A DNA stretch of 64,000 nucleotides from Amycolatopsis echigonensis (GCF_014174495.1 NZ_JACJHR010000026.1:1-64000); one strand, 5' to 3'; counted from the first letter of the stretch, positions 47,834 through 57,859 are shown. Program-made: numbers and translations. The notes: generated from the sequence alone by a model not told the origin.

Positions 47834-47972
47834 GGTCGTCCCCTCTCGTGTTTCCGGCGGCTCCGCACCGGCCTTCACGAGATAAGACGTCCGCACCCGG
47901 AAGACGATGACCCGATGTGAGATCACCCCCGCCGGGGCAACCCCGGACGGCCCGTCGCGTCCCAAAAGACGG

Positions 47973-48605
47973 TCAGAGCAAGTCTTCCTTGCCGATCGGC
48001 CGCCCCGGCAACGGAGTGACCGGGCCGGCGCGCAGGCCGTCGATCATGATGGCGATGCTGCGGGCGGTCGCCAGCTCCGGCATCTTCAGCCGATGCGCGG
48101 GCAACTGCCGCACGATGCGGGCGAACAGCACCGCGACGTCACCCGCGCCCACGTCTTTCCGCAGCGACCCCTCGGCCTGCGCCCGGAGCACCAGGTCATC
48201 GACCTCAAGCAGAACCGCTTCGCGCAGGCGAGCCACCTCGGGGTCATTCTTGAGAATTTCGTGCGCACGCTGCGACAGCATCGCCAGCTGCATCGACAAC
48301 TGCAGTTCCGCGCCTTGATACAGCAGCTGCACCAAGGCGTCCCACGCCGTCGGCGCTTCCACTGACAGCCGCTTCGCGTCGTCCAGCACGCCCGCGAAGT
48401 TGTCGACCGCCACCGCGCGGATGAGCGCGTCGCGGTCCGGGAAGCGCCGGTAGAGGGTGCCTACGCCGACACCTGCGGCGCGCGCGATCTCCTCCATCGG
48501 GACCTCGGGACCGTGGCTGGCGAAGATGGCGCGAGCCGCGGCGATGATCTGGTCGCGGTTGCGTTGCGCGTCCGCCCGCAGCGGTGTCTCGGGGTCTGCA
48601 CTCAT
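47973..48605 (-). CDS. TetR family regulator (probable repressor of the P450 operon)
   Basis: 210 aa. HTH at residues 10-65: DQIIAAARAIFASHGPEVPM, then EEIARAAGVGVGTLYRRFPD. The C-terminal domain is the TetR_C type with SMQLAMLSQRAHEILKNDPE. AGAGGAAAGG supports ATG 48605. It is divergent from the P450 genes with repeats between, so the regulation is inferred from arrangement. Confidence 0.88.
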   Translation of the reverse strand: MSADPETPLRADAQRNRDQIIAAARAIFASHGPEVPMEEIARAAGVGVGTLYRRFPDRDALIRAVAVDNFAGVLDDAKRLSVEAPTAWDALVQLLYQGAELQLSMQLAMLSQRAHEILKNDPEVARLREAVLLEVDDLVLRAQAEGSLRKDVGAGDVAVLFARIVRQLPAHRLKMPELATARSIAIMIDGLRAGPVTPLPGRPIGKEDLL

Positions 48606-48709
48606 ACCCGGCCTTTCCTCTTCCCGGTTGGCGCGCATTCTCGCACGCCGGACCAACTGCGCAAACGTGCCCGCAACCTGGGGCGGACAGCAATTGTCAC
48701 CCCGTTGCT

Positions 48710-48778
48710 AGTGGACGAAGATCCTCCACTTCGGTACCTTGGGCAGTGAACCGGAATGTAATCCTCCACATTCATTCC
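48710..48778. promoter_or_regulatory. Operator-like repeats between TetR and P450 genes
   Basis: AGTGGA (48710-48715) with TCCACT (48725-48730); GAATGT (48754-48759) with ACATTC (48768-48773); and the 9-mer ATCCTCCAC at both 48721-48729 and 48761-48769, 40 bases apart. Two related half-symmetric sites 40 bases apart fit a TetR operator region. Confidence 0.5.
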
Positions 48779-48810
48779 GTAACGGGGCAAACCCACCACA
48801 GGGGGTTCAG

Positions 48811-50037
48811 ATGACCGAAGTCGCCCAGCCCAGCCGCACACAGCCGGAGCGGGCCGCGTTCCCGATGAAGCGCACGTGCCCGTTCGCGCCGCCACCGGGC
48901 TACGACCGTTTCCGCGACGCTCGCGCGCACTACGTCGAGCTCGAACACAGCGGCCAGCGCGCCTGGGTGCTGAACCGGCACGAGGACCTCCGGGCGATGC
49001 TGAACGACCCGAGGTTCAGCTCGAACCGTTTCAACCCCGGTTTCCCGATCCTGTTCAAGGACGGCCAGCAGCGCCGCCCGAAGCTGCGCCCGTCGCTGAT
49101 CGCGATGGACGCGCCGGAACACGGCCCGGCGCGGCGCAGCGTCGTCGGCGAGTTCACCGTCAAGCGGATGAAGGCGCTGCAGCCGCGCATCCAGGAGATC
49201 GTGGACCAGCACATCGACGCGATGCTGGCCGGCGACCAGCCCGCCGACCTGGTGTCGGCGCTTTCGCTTCCGGTGCCGTCCCTGGTCATCTGCGAACAGC
49301 TCGGCGTCCCGTACTCCGACCACGACTTCTTCCAGAAGCACAGCTCACAGATCCTCAACCGCGAATCGAGCGTCGAAGAGCGCGGGCACGCGGTCGAAGA
49401 GCTGCAGAATTATCTGTCCAAGCTGGTATCCCTCAAGGAAACCGCACCAGCGGACGATCTGCTCAGCCGCCAGATCGCGAAGAAGCGCGAGGAAGGCGCC
49501 TACGACCACGACGACCTCGTGTCGCTGGCTTTCCTGCTGCTCATTGCCGGACACGAGACCACGGCGAACATGATTTCACTCGGCACCGTCGCGCTGCTGG
49601 AGAACCCCGACGCGCTCGCCGCGATCAAGGAGGACCCGGGCAAAACCCTCGACGCCGTCGAAGAATTGCTGCGCTACTTCACCATCGCGGAACTCGCCAC
49701 CACGCGCGTCGCGCTCGAGGACGTCGACATCGCGGGCGTCACCATCAAGGCCGGCGAGGGCGTCCTCGGCCTGAGCTACGCGGCCAACTTCGACCCCGAG
49801 GTCTTTCCCGAGCCCGAGCGGCTCGACATCACCCGCGGCGGCCGTCACCACGTCGCCTTCGGCTTCGGCGCGCACCAGTGCCTCGGCCAGAACCTCGCCC
49901 GGATGGAGCTGCAGATCGTGTTCGACACGCTCTTCCGCCGCATCCCGACGCTGCGTCTCGCCGTGCCGGTCGAGCAGTTGCCGTTCAAACACGATTCCGG
50001 CGTCTTCGGGCTGTACTGCCTCCCGGTGAGCTGGTGA
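48811..50037 (+). CDS. Cytochrome P450, CYP105-like (first of a tandem pair)
   Basis: 408 aa. I-helix oxygen motif AGHETTANM, K-helix EELLRYF (ExxR), haem loop FGFGAHQCLGQNLAR with Cys357 as thiolate ligand. The start RTCPFAPPPGYDRFRDARAH and the IPTLRLAVPVEQLPF end match CYP105-type monooxygenases of Streptomyces, which hydroxylate or demethylate xenobiotics or natural products. ATG 48811 with GGGGG just upstream. A second P450 starts 12 bases after its stop. Confidence 0.93.
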   Translation: MTEVAQPSRTQPERAAFPMKRTCPFAPPPGYDRFRDARAHYVELEHSGQRAWVLNRHEDLRAMLNDPRFSSNRFNPGFPILFKDGQQRRPKLRPSLIAMDAPEHGPARRSVVGEFTVKRMKALQPRIQEIVDQHIDAMLAGDQPADLVSALSLPVPSLVICEQLGVPYSDHDFFQKHSSQILNRESSVEERGHAVEELQNYLSKLVSLKETAPADDLLSRQIAKKREEGAYDHDDLVSLAFLLLIAGHETTANMISLGTVALLENPDALAAIKEDPGKTLDAVEELLRYFTIAELATTRVALEDVDIAGVTIKAGEGVLGLSYAANFDPEVFPEPERLDITRGGRHHVAFGFGAHQCLGQNLARMELQIVFDTLFRRIPTLRLAVPVEQLPFKHDSGVFGLYCLPVSW

Positions 50038-50049
50038 AGGGGGGAAACG

Positions 50050-51255
50050 ATGACTGCCACTGAAGAACTCCGCATGCCGGTCGCCCGCACCTGCCCGTTC
50101 TCCCAGCCGGAGCAGTACGTCCGGATGCGCGAGGAAAGCGCGCTCACCCGGGTGCAGATCCCCGGCGGCAAACAAGCCTGGGTCGCCACGCGGCACGCGG
50201 AAGCCCGGCAGATCCTCGGCGACCGCCGGTTTTCCTCCGACCGGTTCCTGCCCGGCTTCCCGTTCCTGGCCGAGGGCGGGGCCGCGATCCTCAGCAACAC
50301 CAAGCAGAAAGCCATGATCGGGATGGACGCGCCCGAGCACGGCGAGGCCCGCCGGGAGGTGCTCGGCGAGTTCACCGTGAAGCGCGTCGAGGCGATGCGG
50401 CCGCGGATCCAGGAGATCGTCGACGGGCTCATCGACGAAATGCTCGCCGGGCCGAAACCGGCGGACCTGGTGGAAAAACTGTCGCTGCCGGTGCCGTCGC
50501 TGGTGATCTGCGAGCTCCTCGGCGTCCCGTACACCGATCACGATTACTTCCAGCAGCGCACGATGGCGCTCATCCGGCGCAGCACCAGTATCGAGGACCG
50601 CAAGAAGGCGTCCGAGGAACTGCGCGAGTACCTCAGCGGCCTCGTCGCGGCGAAAGAGAAAGACCCGACTGACGACCTCCTCGGCAGGCAGATCGTCAAA
50701 CGCCGCGAGCAGGGCAATTACGACCACGACGCGATGATCGGGCTGGCCTTCCTGCTGCTGGTCGCCGGGCACGAGACGACCGCGAACATGATTTCGCTCG
50801 GCACCATCGGGCTGCTGGAGAATCCCGGGCAGCGCGCGACGATCGAGGCCGATCCGGGCAAGACGCTCCTCGCGGTCGAGGAACTGTTGCGCTACTTCAC
50901 GATCGTCGAAGGCGCGACCGCCCGGGTCGCGACCGAGGACGTGGAGATCGGCGGCGTCACGATCAAAGCAGGCGAGGGCGTGCTCGTGCTCGGCTACGCC
51001 GCGAACTGGGACCCGGAGGTGTTCGAGAGCCCGGAAAAGCTCGACCTCGAACGCGGTGCGCGCCACCACGTCGCGTTCGGGTTCGGACCGCACCAGTGCC
51101 TCGGCCAGAACCTGGCGCGGATGGAGCTGCAGATCGTGTTCGACACGCTGTTCCGCCGCATCCCGACGCTGAAGAGCGTGCTGCCGGTCGACGAGATCCC
51201 GGTGAAGGAAGACGCCACGATCTTCGGCCTGTACCAGTTGCCGGTGACCTGGTAG
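50050..51255 (+). CDS. Cytochrome P450, CYP105-like (second of a tandem pair)
   Basis: 401 aa, about two-thirds identical to the preceding P450 by eye (shared LSLPVPSLVICE, AGHETTANMISLGT, HHVAFGFG then HQCLGQNLARM, RIPTLKSVLPVDEIP). Haem Cys350. It starts 12 bases after the first P450, with GGGGAAACG just before the ATG. Tandem duplication with some divergence in the substrate-recognition loops (e.g. SSDRFLPGFPFLAEGGAAIL versus SSNRFNPGFPILFKDGQQRR) suggests two related substrates or sequential steps. Confidence 0.93.
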   Translation: MTATEELRMPVARTCPFSQPEQYVRMREESALTRVQIPGGKQAWVATRHAEARQILGDRRFSSDRFLPGFPFLAEGGAAILSNTKQKAMIGMDAPEHGEARREVLGEFTVKRVEAMRPRIQEIVDGLIDEMLAGPKPADLVEKLSLPVPSLVICELLGVPYTDHDYFQQRTMALIRRSTSIEDRKKASEELREYLSGLVAAKEKDPTDDLLGRQIVKRREQGNYDHDAMIGLAFLLLVAGHETTANMISLGTIGLLENPGQRATIEADPGKTLLAVEELLRYFTIVEGATARVATEDVEIGGVTIKAGEGVLVLGYAANWDPEVFESPEKLDLERGARHHVAFGFGPHQCLGQNLARMELQIVFDTLFRRIPTLKSVLPVDEIPVKEDATIFGLYQLPVTW

Positions 51256-51295
51256 AGATCAGAGTGCTCCCACCACAAGCCAGGAAGAGGCCATC

Positions 51296-51490
51296 ATGAA
51301 GATCATCGCGGACACCGGCAAGTGCGTCGGCGCCGGCCAGTGCGTGCTCACCGAGCCCGCGCTGTTCGACCAGAGCGAGGACGACGGCACGGTCATCGTC
51401 CTCAACGACACTCCGGACGGCGAACTGGTCGAGAAGGCGCGCGAGGCCGTGAACATCTGCCCGAGCCAAGCGCTTTCGCTGGAGGAGTGA
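51296..51490 (+). CDS. Ferredoxin, [3Fe-4S] type
   Basis: 64 aa. Three cluster cysteines: Cys10 and Cys16 in KCVGAGQC and Cys55 in NICPSQAL; the fourth position of a [4Fe-4S] site is absent. Such ferredoxins reduce CYP105-type P450s. It follows the P450 genes by 40 bases, so it is the electron donor of this operon. GAAGAGG precedes the ATG. No ferredoxin reductase is nearby. Confidence 0.94.
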   Translation: MKIIADTGKCVGAGQCVLTEPALFDQSEDDGTVIVLNDTPDGELVEKAREAVNICPSQALSLEE

Positions 51491-51497
51491 CCGGCGG

Positions 51498-52298
51498 TCA
51501 GGACAAGCGGACGGCGGTCACCGCGGCGGTCGAGTACTTCGTCGTCAGGTGGCCGCCGCGCGCGTCGATCGCTTCGCCGACCTCGGCGAGCACCTGGTCG
51601 CGTTGCTCCGGAGTCGCCACGGTGACGCCGCCCTGCGTGGCGAGCAGGTCCAGCCACTCGTCGCGGCGGTAGTCCTGCGTCCATTCGTAATGCCAGTTCT
51701 CCGCTTCGGCGAACGCGCCGGTCCCGGCCAGGCCGGCCGCGGCCTTGTCGAGCATCGGCTGATAGGCCTGTGCGCTGGGGCTTTTCAGGTAGTTGCCGCT
51801 GAACGGCGAGTCCGGCATCGCCCGGCGCAACGCGTCCGCCAGGGCGTGCGAAATTTCTTCCGGCGGCATGAAGACGTGCCAGAACGCGACGAACCGGCCG
51901 CCCGGACGGAGCACCCGTGCGGCCTTCGCGGCTCCCGCGCCCGGCTCGACCCAGTGCCATGCCTGTCCGGACACGAGGGCGTCGAACGTCCGTCCCGCCG
52001 GGTCCCAGTCCTCGAATTTCGCGACCTCGACCGGGAAATCGCGCCGCGCGAACTCCGCCATCCGCGCGTCCGGCTCCACGCCGAGCACCACCGCGCCGCG
52101 CGCGAGGAATTGCCGCCCTTCGATGCCGGTACCGCAGCCGATGTCGAGAACTTCCTTCCCCGGGCTCGCCGCGAGGACAGCGGTCACCAACTCGTCCGGG
52201 TAACGCGGGCGGGCTCGGTCGTAGCGCTCGGGATCGACGCCGAACGATTCCGCCATGGTCCGGTGCTGATGCGGTTCGGAACCGGGTAAAGTGGGCAT
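51498..52298 (-). CDS. Class I SAM-dependent methyltransferase
   Basis: 266 aa. SAM motif VLDIGCGTGIEGRQF (Gly-rich loop at residues 52-58), acidic post-I residue GVEPDARM, and AWHWVEPGAGAAKAARVLRPGG (motif II/III). The substrate is not indicated. ATG 52298 has TATGGT 6 bases upstream, placed inside the operator shared with the TetR gene. The start codons of the two genes touch (52298/52299). It is convergent with the P450 operon. Confidence 0.88.
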   Translation of the reverse strand: MPTLPGSEPHQHRTMAESFGVDPERYDRARPRYPDELVTAVLAASPGKEVLDIGCGTGIEGRQFLARGAVVLGVEPDARMAEFARRDFPVEVAKFEDWDPAGRTFDALVSGQAWHWVEPGAGAAKAARVLRPGGRFVAFWHVFMPPEEISHALADALRRAMPDSPFSGNYLKSPSAQAYQPMLDKAAAGLAGTGAFAEAENWHYEWTQDYRRDEWLDLLATQGGVTVATPEQRDQVLAEVGEAIDARGGHLTTKYSTAAVTAVRLS

Positions 52299-52329
52299 GT
52301 GCCCACCATAGTGGGCAAGCGCCCACTAT
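52287..52329. promoter_or_regulatory. Overlapping divergent promoters and two palindromic operators
   Basis: Operator 1: GTGGGC and GCCCAC around ATGT (52291-52306), centred exactly on the junction of the two start codons. Operator 2: ATAGTGGGC and GCCCACTAT around AAGC (52308-52329). -10 elements: TAAAGT (52287-52292) for the TetR gene on the plus strand, TATGGT (52305-52310) for the methyltransferase on the minus strand. Each is 6 bases before its start codon, so each lies inside the other gene's coding region or leader. Confidence 0.75.
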
Positions 52330-52940
52330 GGCTAGAGAGGACGGTCGAGTTGCCCACCGGGATCCATCTCCGCGACGTGCGCGCCCAGCTTTTCGATGCC
52401 GCGGAACGGGTTTTGCTGCGCGAAGGGCCGAGCGGACTCACCAGCCGCGCCGTCACCACCGAAGCGGATTGCGCGAAGGGCGTGCTGCACCGGCATTTCG
52501 AGGATTTCGACGCGTTCCTCGCCGCTCTGGTGCTCGACCGGATCCATCGGCTCGAAGCCCGCGCGGACGACCTGCGCGCCGGAGCCGGAACCGGCGACGT
52601 GGTCGAAACGGTGGCCGAGGTGCTCACCGAAGTCTTCTCGTCAGTCGCGGTGTCGATCGTCGCCCTGATCACCTTCCGCGACGAACTCCGGCACCGGCTC
52701 CGGGCGGCGCGGCCGGGCCCGGGGATTCCGCTGGCGACCGACGCGGCGAACGTGCTCGCGGATTACCTTGCCGCGGAACGAAACCTCGGCCGGCTCGCTC
52801 CGGATGCCGATGTACAGACGTTGGCTCCGACGCTCATCGGGGCGGGTCATCTGCTCTTCGCCGATCGGACTGGGGAGCCTCCGAGCGAGGAAGCCGTCCG
52901 GCAGATGGCGGCCACCGTCCTCGCCGGAGCCCTCCGCTGA
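52299..52940 (+). CDS. TetR family regulator of the adjoining methyltransferase
   Basis: 213 aa from the GTG at 52299. HTH: QLFDAAERVLLREGPSGLTS, then RAVTTEADCAKGVLHRHFED (about residues 29-70). An alternative TTG at 52350 with AGAGAGG upstream would remove the first 17 residues. The GTG is favoured by TAAAGT 6 bases upstream and the mirrored arrangement with the methyltransferase. It very likely represses both genes from the palindromes at 52291-52329. Ligand unknown. Confidence 0.82.
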   Translation: MPTIVGKRPLWLERTVELPTGIHLRDVRAQLFDAAERVLLREGPSGLTSRAVTTEADCAKGVLHRHFEDFDAFLAALVLDRIHRLEARADDLRAGAGTGDVVETVAEVLTEVFSSVAVSIVALITFRDELRHRLRAARPGPGIPLATDAANVLADYLAAERNLGRLAPDADVQTLAPTLIGAGHLLFADRTGEPPSEEAVRQMAATVLAGALR

Positions 52941-52941
52941 C

Positions 52942-53505
52942 TCAGCCAAGACCTGTCGCGAGCGCGGCAATCGACAGCGCCAAGGCACCGAGCGCGCCGA
53001 CCGCTCCGTACCGCGTCAACGTGCGCCGGTCATCGCTGCGCCTGAGGTAAAGCGCGGCGGCTCCGGCGAACGCGAGACCACCCGCGATGAACCACGGCCC
53101 CCAGAGGTAGAGATACCAGTTGACCAGCGCAGTGGGTTCGACCGCGAAGGCTCCCGTCTTGACCAGCACGCCCTGCACGACGAACAGCCCGCCGTGCCAG
53201 GTCAGCAGGATCGCCGCACCACCGCCGCAGAGCACCATCGCCCGGCTGAGCCATCGGCCGAGCGGCCGGGTCAGACTGACGCCGATCACGGCACCGAAAA
53301 CCTTCAGCAGACCAGTGATCACCAGGACGGCCACGAACCACGGCACCCGGTCCTGCGCCAGTTTGACCAGCGGCGGCGACACCGTCGATTGCGCGCCGAA
53401 GGTGTTGCCGGTCGCCCAGACGAAGCTGGGGACCGCGAACAGCAATCCCCAGGCCGCGGCGACGTAACCCGGCCACTTGCTCAGCTCCGCTTGCTTCAGC
53501 GACAT
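52942..53505 (-). CDS. DUF3995 membrane protein
   Basis: 187 aa with five hydrophobic segments. The family opening WGLLFAVPSFVWATGNTFGA and WFVAVLVITGLLKVFGAVIGV are clear, and further helices follow (AAILLTWHGGLFVVQG; WGPWFIAGGLAFAGAAALYL). Function unknown. It begins just after a short hairpin (53550-53568) and converges on the TetR gene with one base between stops. Confidence 0.8.
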   Translation of the reverse strand: MSLKQAELSKWPGYVAAAWGLLFAVPSFVWATGNTFGAQSTVSPPLVKLAQDRVPWFVAVLVITGLLKVFGAVIGVSLTRPLGRWLSRAMVLCGGGAAILLTWHGGLFVVQGVLVKTGAFAVEPTALVNWYLYLWGPWFIAGGLAFAGAAALYLRRSDDRRTLTRYGAVGALGALALSIAALATGLG

Positions 53506-53577
53506 GCGCCAAGCCTCGCGCGAAATGCAGCGGAAAGGATCGGGCGCGCGGGGGAGGCATCTCCCCCGTGAGAGCTA

Positions 53578-53611
53578 GGTGTCGGTGCCGGAGAGCACCG
53601 GCACCGACACC
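53578..53611. terminator. Terminator of the polyol transporter operon
   Basis: GGTGTCGGTGCCGG (53578-53591) pairs perfectly with 53598-53611, loop AGAGCA, 5 bases from the ATPase stop on the minus strand. Confidence 0.8.
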
Positions 53612-53616
53612 TCCGC

Positions 53617-54699
<1,083 letters not shown>

Positions 54700-54711
54700 C
54701 TGCGTTCTCCC

Positions 54712-55593
54712 TTACTTCACAGCGCCCATGGACAGCCCGCGCACCAAATGGTTCTGCGCGATCCAGCCCACGATCATCACCGGCAGCGAGGCCAGCAGCG
54801 CGGCGGCGGACAGCTGGGCCCAGTACAGGCCCTCGCTCGTGATGAAGCCGACCAGGAACACCGGCACGGTGCCGGCGCGGGCGGCGGTGAGGTTGACCGC
54901 GTAGAAGAACTCCGTCCAGGAGAAGATCACGCAGATCAGCGCGGTCGCGGCGATTCCCGGCGCGACCACCGGCATGATGATCTTGCGGAGCAGCGTCGGC
55001 AGATTCGCGCCGTCGATCCGCGCCGCCTCGATCATTTCGCCGGGCACTTCCAGGAAGAACGACCGCATCATCCAGATCGCGAGCGGCAGGTTCATCGCGG
55101 TGTACAGGATGATCAGCGCCCACACCGTGTCCAGCAGGTTGGTGTTCTGCGAGATGACGTACAGCGGGATGATCGCGGCCACGATCGGCAGCATCTTGGT
55201 CGACAGGAAGAAGCCCAGCGCGTTCTTCGTGCCCTTGACCGGGGCCAGCGACAGCGCGTACGCGGCCGGAATTCCCAGCAGCAGCACGAGCAGCGTCGAG
55301 ATCACCGTGACGAACGCCGAATTTCCCAGGTACGGCAGGAAACCGCTGTTGAGGACGTTCGAGATCTGGTCGAACGTCGGGCTGAAGAACAGCTTCGGCG
55401 GATCGGTGTAGGCGTCGTTTTCCTGTTTGAACGCGGTGAGAATCATCCACAGCAACGGGAAAACGAAGAGGATCGCGACGATCCAGGTCGCGACGGTCAG
55501 CGTGCCCGGACCGTAGCGGCGTTTGGTCCTGCGCCGAGGAGGCGGCGCGGTGTCGGTGGCGGCGGGCGACGCGGTGGCGGTTGCGGTGCTCAC
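54712..55593 (-). CDS. ABC sugar/polyol transporter permease 2 (MalG type)
   Basis: 293 aa, six helices. The N-terminus is Pro/Arg-rich; the EAA loop appears as EMIEAARIDGANLPTLLRKI followed by IMPVVAPGIAATALI. The GTG at 55593 overlaps the previous permease's stop (GTGA), confirming the start; the longer in-frame reading upstream would overlap permease 1 throughout. Confidence 0.93.
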   Translation of the reverse strand: MSTATATASPAATDTAPPPRRRTKRRYGPGTLTVATWIVAILFVFPLLWMILTAFKQENDAYTDPPKLFFSPTFDQISNVLNSGFLPYLGNSAFVTVISTLLVLLLGIPAAYALSLAPVKGTKNALGFFLSTKMLPIVAAIIPLYVISQNTNLLDTVWALIILYTAMNLPLAIWMMRSFFLEVPGEMIEAARIDGANLPTLLRKIIMPVVAPGIAATALICVIFSWTEFFYAVNLTAARAGTVPVFLVGFITSEGLYWAQLSAAALLASLPVMIVGWIAQNHLVRGLSMGAVK

Positions 55594-56522
55594 TTGACTC
55601 CTCCGTCCACGGAGAACGCGCGGAACATCAGCCGCAGCGCGAACGTGGCGACGATCATCGTCAGGATGACCACCACGACGCCCATCGCGGACGACTGTCC
55701 GATGTCGAAGCCCTCGAACGCGCGCTGGTAGATGTAGAACGGCAGGTTCGTGCTGGCCGTGCCCGGACCGCCTTGCGTCATCAGGAAGATCGCGTCGAAA
55801 CTGTTCACGATGTAGATCGCGCCGAGCAGCGTGGCCAGTTGCAGGAACCGCGACAGATGCGGCAGCGTGATCGACACGAAGGTGCGCCAGCGGCTCGCGC
55901 CGTCCACCGACGCCGCCTCCAGCACCTCCTTCGACTGGCTCTGCAGCCCGGCGAGGATCAGCAGCGTCATGAACGGCGTCCACTGCCAGATGATCTGCGC
56001 CATCACCGCGGCCAGCGGGAACTGCGAAAGCCAGTCCGTGTCCGTGCCGAACACGAAATGCAGCAGCCCGTACGTCGGGTCGAACATTGTCGTCTTCCAC
56101 AGCAGCGCACCGGCCGCCGGGAGGATCAGGAACGGTGTGATCAGCAGCGTCCGGACAAAGCCGCGACCGAAGAACTTCCGGTCCAGCAGGACGGCGAGCC
56201 CGAGCCCGAGCAACAGCGAAAGGAACACGCAAACCACGGTGAGCACCACTGTGTTCAGCAGCGCGCCGAGGAACGTCGTGTCGGTGAAGACGTCGATGTA
56301 GTTGCGGAACCCGACGAAATGCCGCGAGCCCGGCCGCACCAGGTTCCACGACTGGAACGAGTAGAACACGGTGAGCAGGAAGGGAATCTGCGTCACCGCG
56401 ATCACGAAGATCAGCGCGGGCAGCAGCGGCAGCCGTCGTTTCCCGGCCGAACCGGTCACTTTCCTCGCAGCGGGCTTCACGGTCGCCGGCGCGGTTCCGG
56501 CGGGGACGGAGAGGGTGCTCAT
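55590..56522 (-). CDS. ABC sugar/polyol transporter permease 1 (MalF type)
   Basis: 310 aa, six helices. EAA loop EVLEAASVDGASRWRTFVSI followed by TLPHLSRFLQ; TQGGPGTASTNLPFYIYQRA is typical of polyol/sugar MalF-like permeases. Its start overlaps the stop of the binding-protein gene by 4 bases (ATGA). Confidence 0.93.
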   Translation of the reverse strand: MSTLSVPAGTAPATVKPAARKVTGSAGKRRLPLLPALIFVIAVTQIPFLLTVFYSFQSWNLVRPGSRHFVGFRNYIDVFTDTTFLGALLNTVVLTVVCVFLSLLLGLGLAVLLDRKFFGRGFVRTLLITPFLILPAAGALLWKTTMFDPTYGLLHFVFGTDTDWLSQFPLAAVMAQIIWQWTPFMTLLILAGLQSQSKEVLEAASVDGASRWRTFVSITLPHLSRFLQLATLLGAIYIVNSFDAIFLMTQGGPGTASTNLPFYIYQRAFEGFDIGQSSAMGVVVVILTMIVATFALRLMFRAFSVDGGVK

Positions 56523-57859
56523 CGCTGCACCTCCTGATAGGACTTTCCGACGGATTCCGCGTATTTCTGCGATTGCGCGAGCGCGTCGGCGACGGAGGTC
56601 TGACCGGCGATCGCGGCGGACAGCTGCTGGCTCACCCGGGTGCCGAGGTCCTGGAACTCCGGGATCCCGACGAACTGGATGCCCGGGTACGGCACCGGGT
56701 TCGCCATCGTCTTCTGCTGGTTGGCCGCCGCGATGCCGTCCAGCGTCGGCTGGGCGTAGGCCTTCGCGGCTTCCTTGTACTGCGGGATCTCATAGGTCGA
56801 CTTGCGCGTGCCCGGCGGCACCCGGTTCCAGCCGTAGGTCTCGCCGACCTTCTTCGCGTACTCCTTGTTCGTCATCCACGCCATGAACTTCCAGGCGTCG
56901 TCCTTGTTCTTGCCGACCTTCGGAATGCCCAGCGCCCAGGTGTAGAGCCAGCCGCTCGCCTGGGTCTTCTCCACCGGAGCGGCGGCGTAGCCGTTCTTGC
57001 CGACGACGTGGCTGGTCTTCGGGTCTTCCGTGGTGCCGGTCATCGACGTGGCGTCGTACCACATCGCCGCGTTGCCCTGGGCGTACTTCGTGCCGCATTC
57101 GGTGAACCCGGCGCTGGAAGCGCCGACCTCGCCGTGTTCGCGCAGCAGGTTCACGTAGAAGTTAGCCGCCTGGGTGAACTCCGGGCTGGTCAGCTTCGCG
57201 TTCCAGTTCTTGTCGAACCATTGCGCGCCGAAGGTGTTCGCCACCGTCGTGAACGGCGCGAGGCTCTCGCCCCAGCCCGGCTTGCCACGCAGGCAGATCC
57301 CGGCTACACCGGCCTTCTTGTCGTCGAGTTTCGCGGCGAAATCGGCGATCTGCTCCCACGTCGGATGCGCCGGCATGTTCAGCCCGGCCTTCTGGAACAG
57401 GTCCTTGCGATAGACCACAAAGGACGATTCGCCGTAGAACGGCACCGCGTACATCTGGTTCTCATACGACAGCGACTGCCGGATGCTCGGGATGAAGTCG
57501 GCTTCGTCGTACCCCGGCGTCGCCTTCATGTGCGGTTCGAGGTTCTCCAGCCAGCCGTTGGCCGCCCATTGCGGAGCCTCGTAATTGCTGATCATCACCA
57601 CGTCGAACTCGCCGCCCTGGGTGGCGGTGGACGCGGTGATCTTCGCCCTTGCCTCGTTTTCCGGCAGGGAGACGAACTTGAGCTTGATCCCGGGGTTGGC
57701 CTGCTCGAACTCGCCCTTGAGCGAGATGGCGTCCTTCATCTGCGGATTGGACACGATCGCGACGACCAGTGTCCGCCCGCCGGTGCCGAGCGCCCCGGCT
57801 CCGGCGCATCCCGTCACTAACAACGCTGTCGCGGCCAGGAGGCACAGGAGTTTACGCAC
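56519..57859 (-). CDS. ABC transporter substrate-binding lipoprotein
   Basis: 446 aa, family 1 solute-binding protein. Lipoprotein signal with lipobox LVTGC (Cys18). Domain cues include FDVVMISNYEAPQWAANGWL, YAVPFYGESSFVVYRKDLFQ and AMWYDATSMTG. GGAGG 5 bases before GTG 57859 fixes the start (the GTG at 57868 would overlap the site). It overlaps the end of the dehydrogenase gene by 8 bases. Sorbitol/mannitol-type ligand is inferred from the neighbouring dehydrogenase. Confidence 0.91.
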   Translation of the reverse strand: MRKLLCLLAATALLVTGCAGAGALGTGGRTLVVAIVSNPQMKDAISLKGEFEQANPGIKLKFVSLPENEARAKITASTATQGGEFDVVMISNYEAPQWAANGWLENLEPHMKATPGYDEADFIPSIRQSLSYENQMYAVPFYGESSFVVYRKDLFQKAGLNMPAHPTWEQIADFAAKLDDKKAGVAGICLRGKPGWGESLAPFTTVANTFGAQWFDKNWNAKLTSPEFTQAANFYVNLLREHGEVGASSAGFTECGTKYAQGNAAMWYDATSMTGTTEDPKTSHVVGKNGYAAAPVEKTQASGWLYTWALGIPKVGKNKDDAWKFMAWMTNKEYAKKVGETYGWNRVPPGTRKSTYEIPQYKEAAKAYAQPTLDGIAAANQQKTMANPVPYPGIQFVGIPEFQDLGTRVSQQLSAAIAGQTSVADALAQSQKYAESVGKSYQEVQR

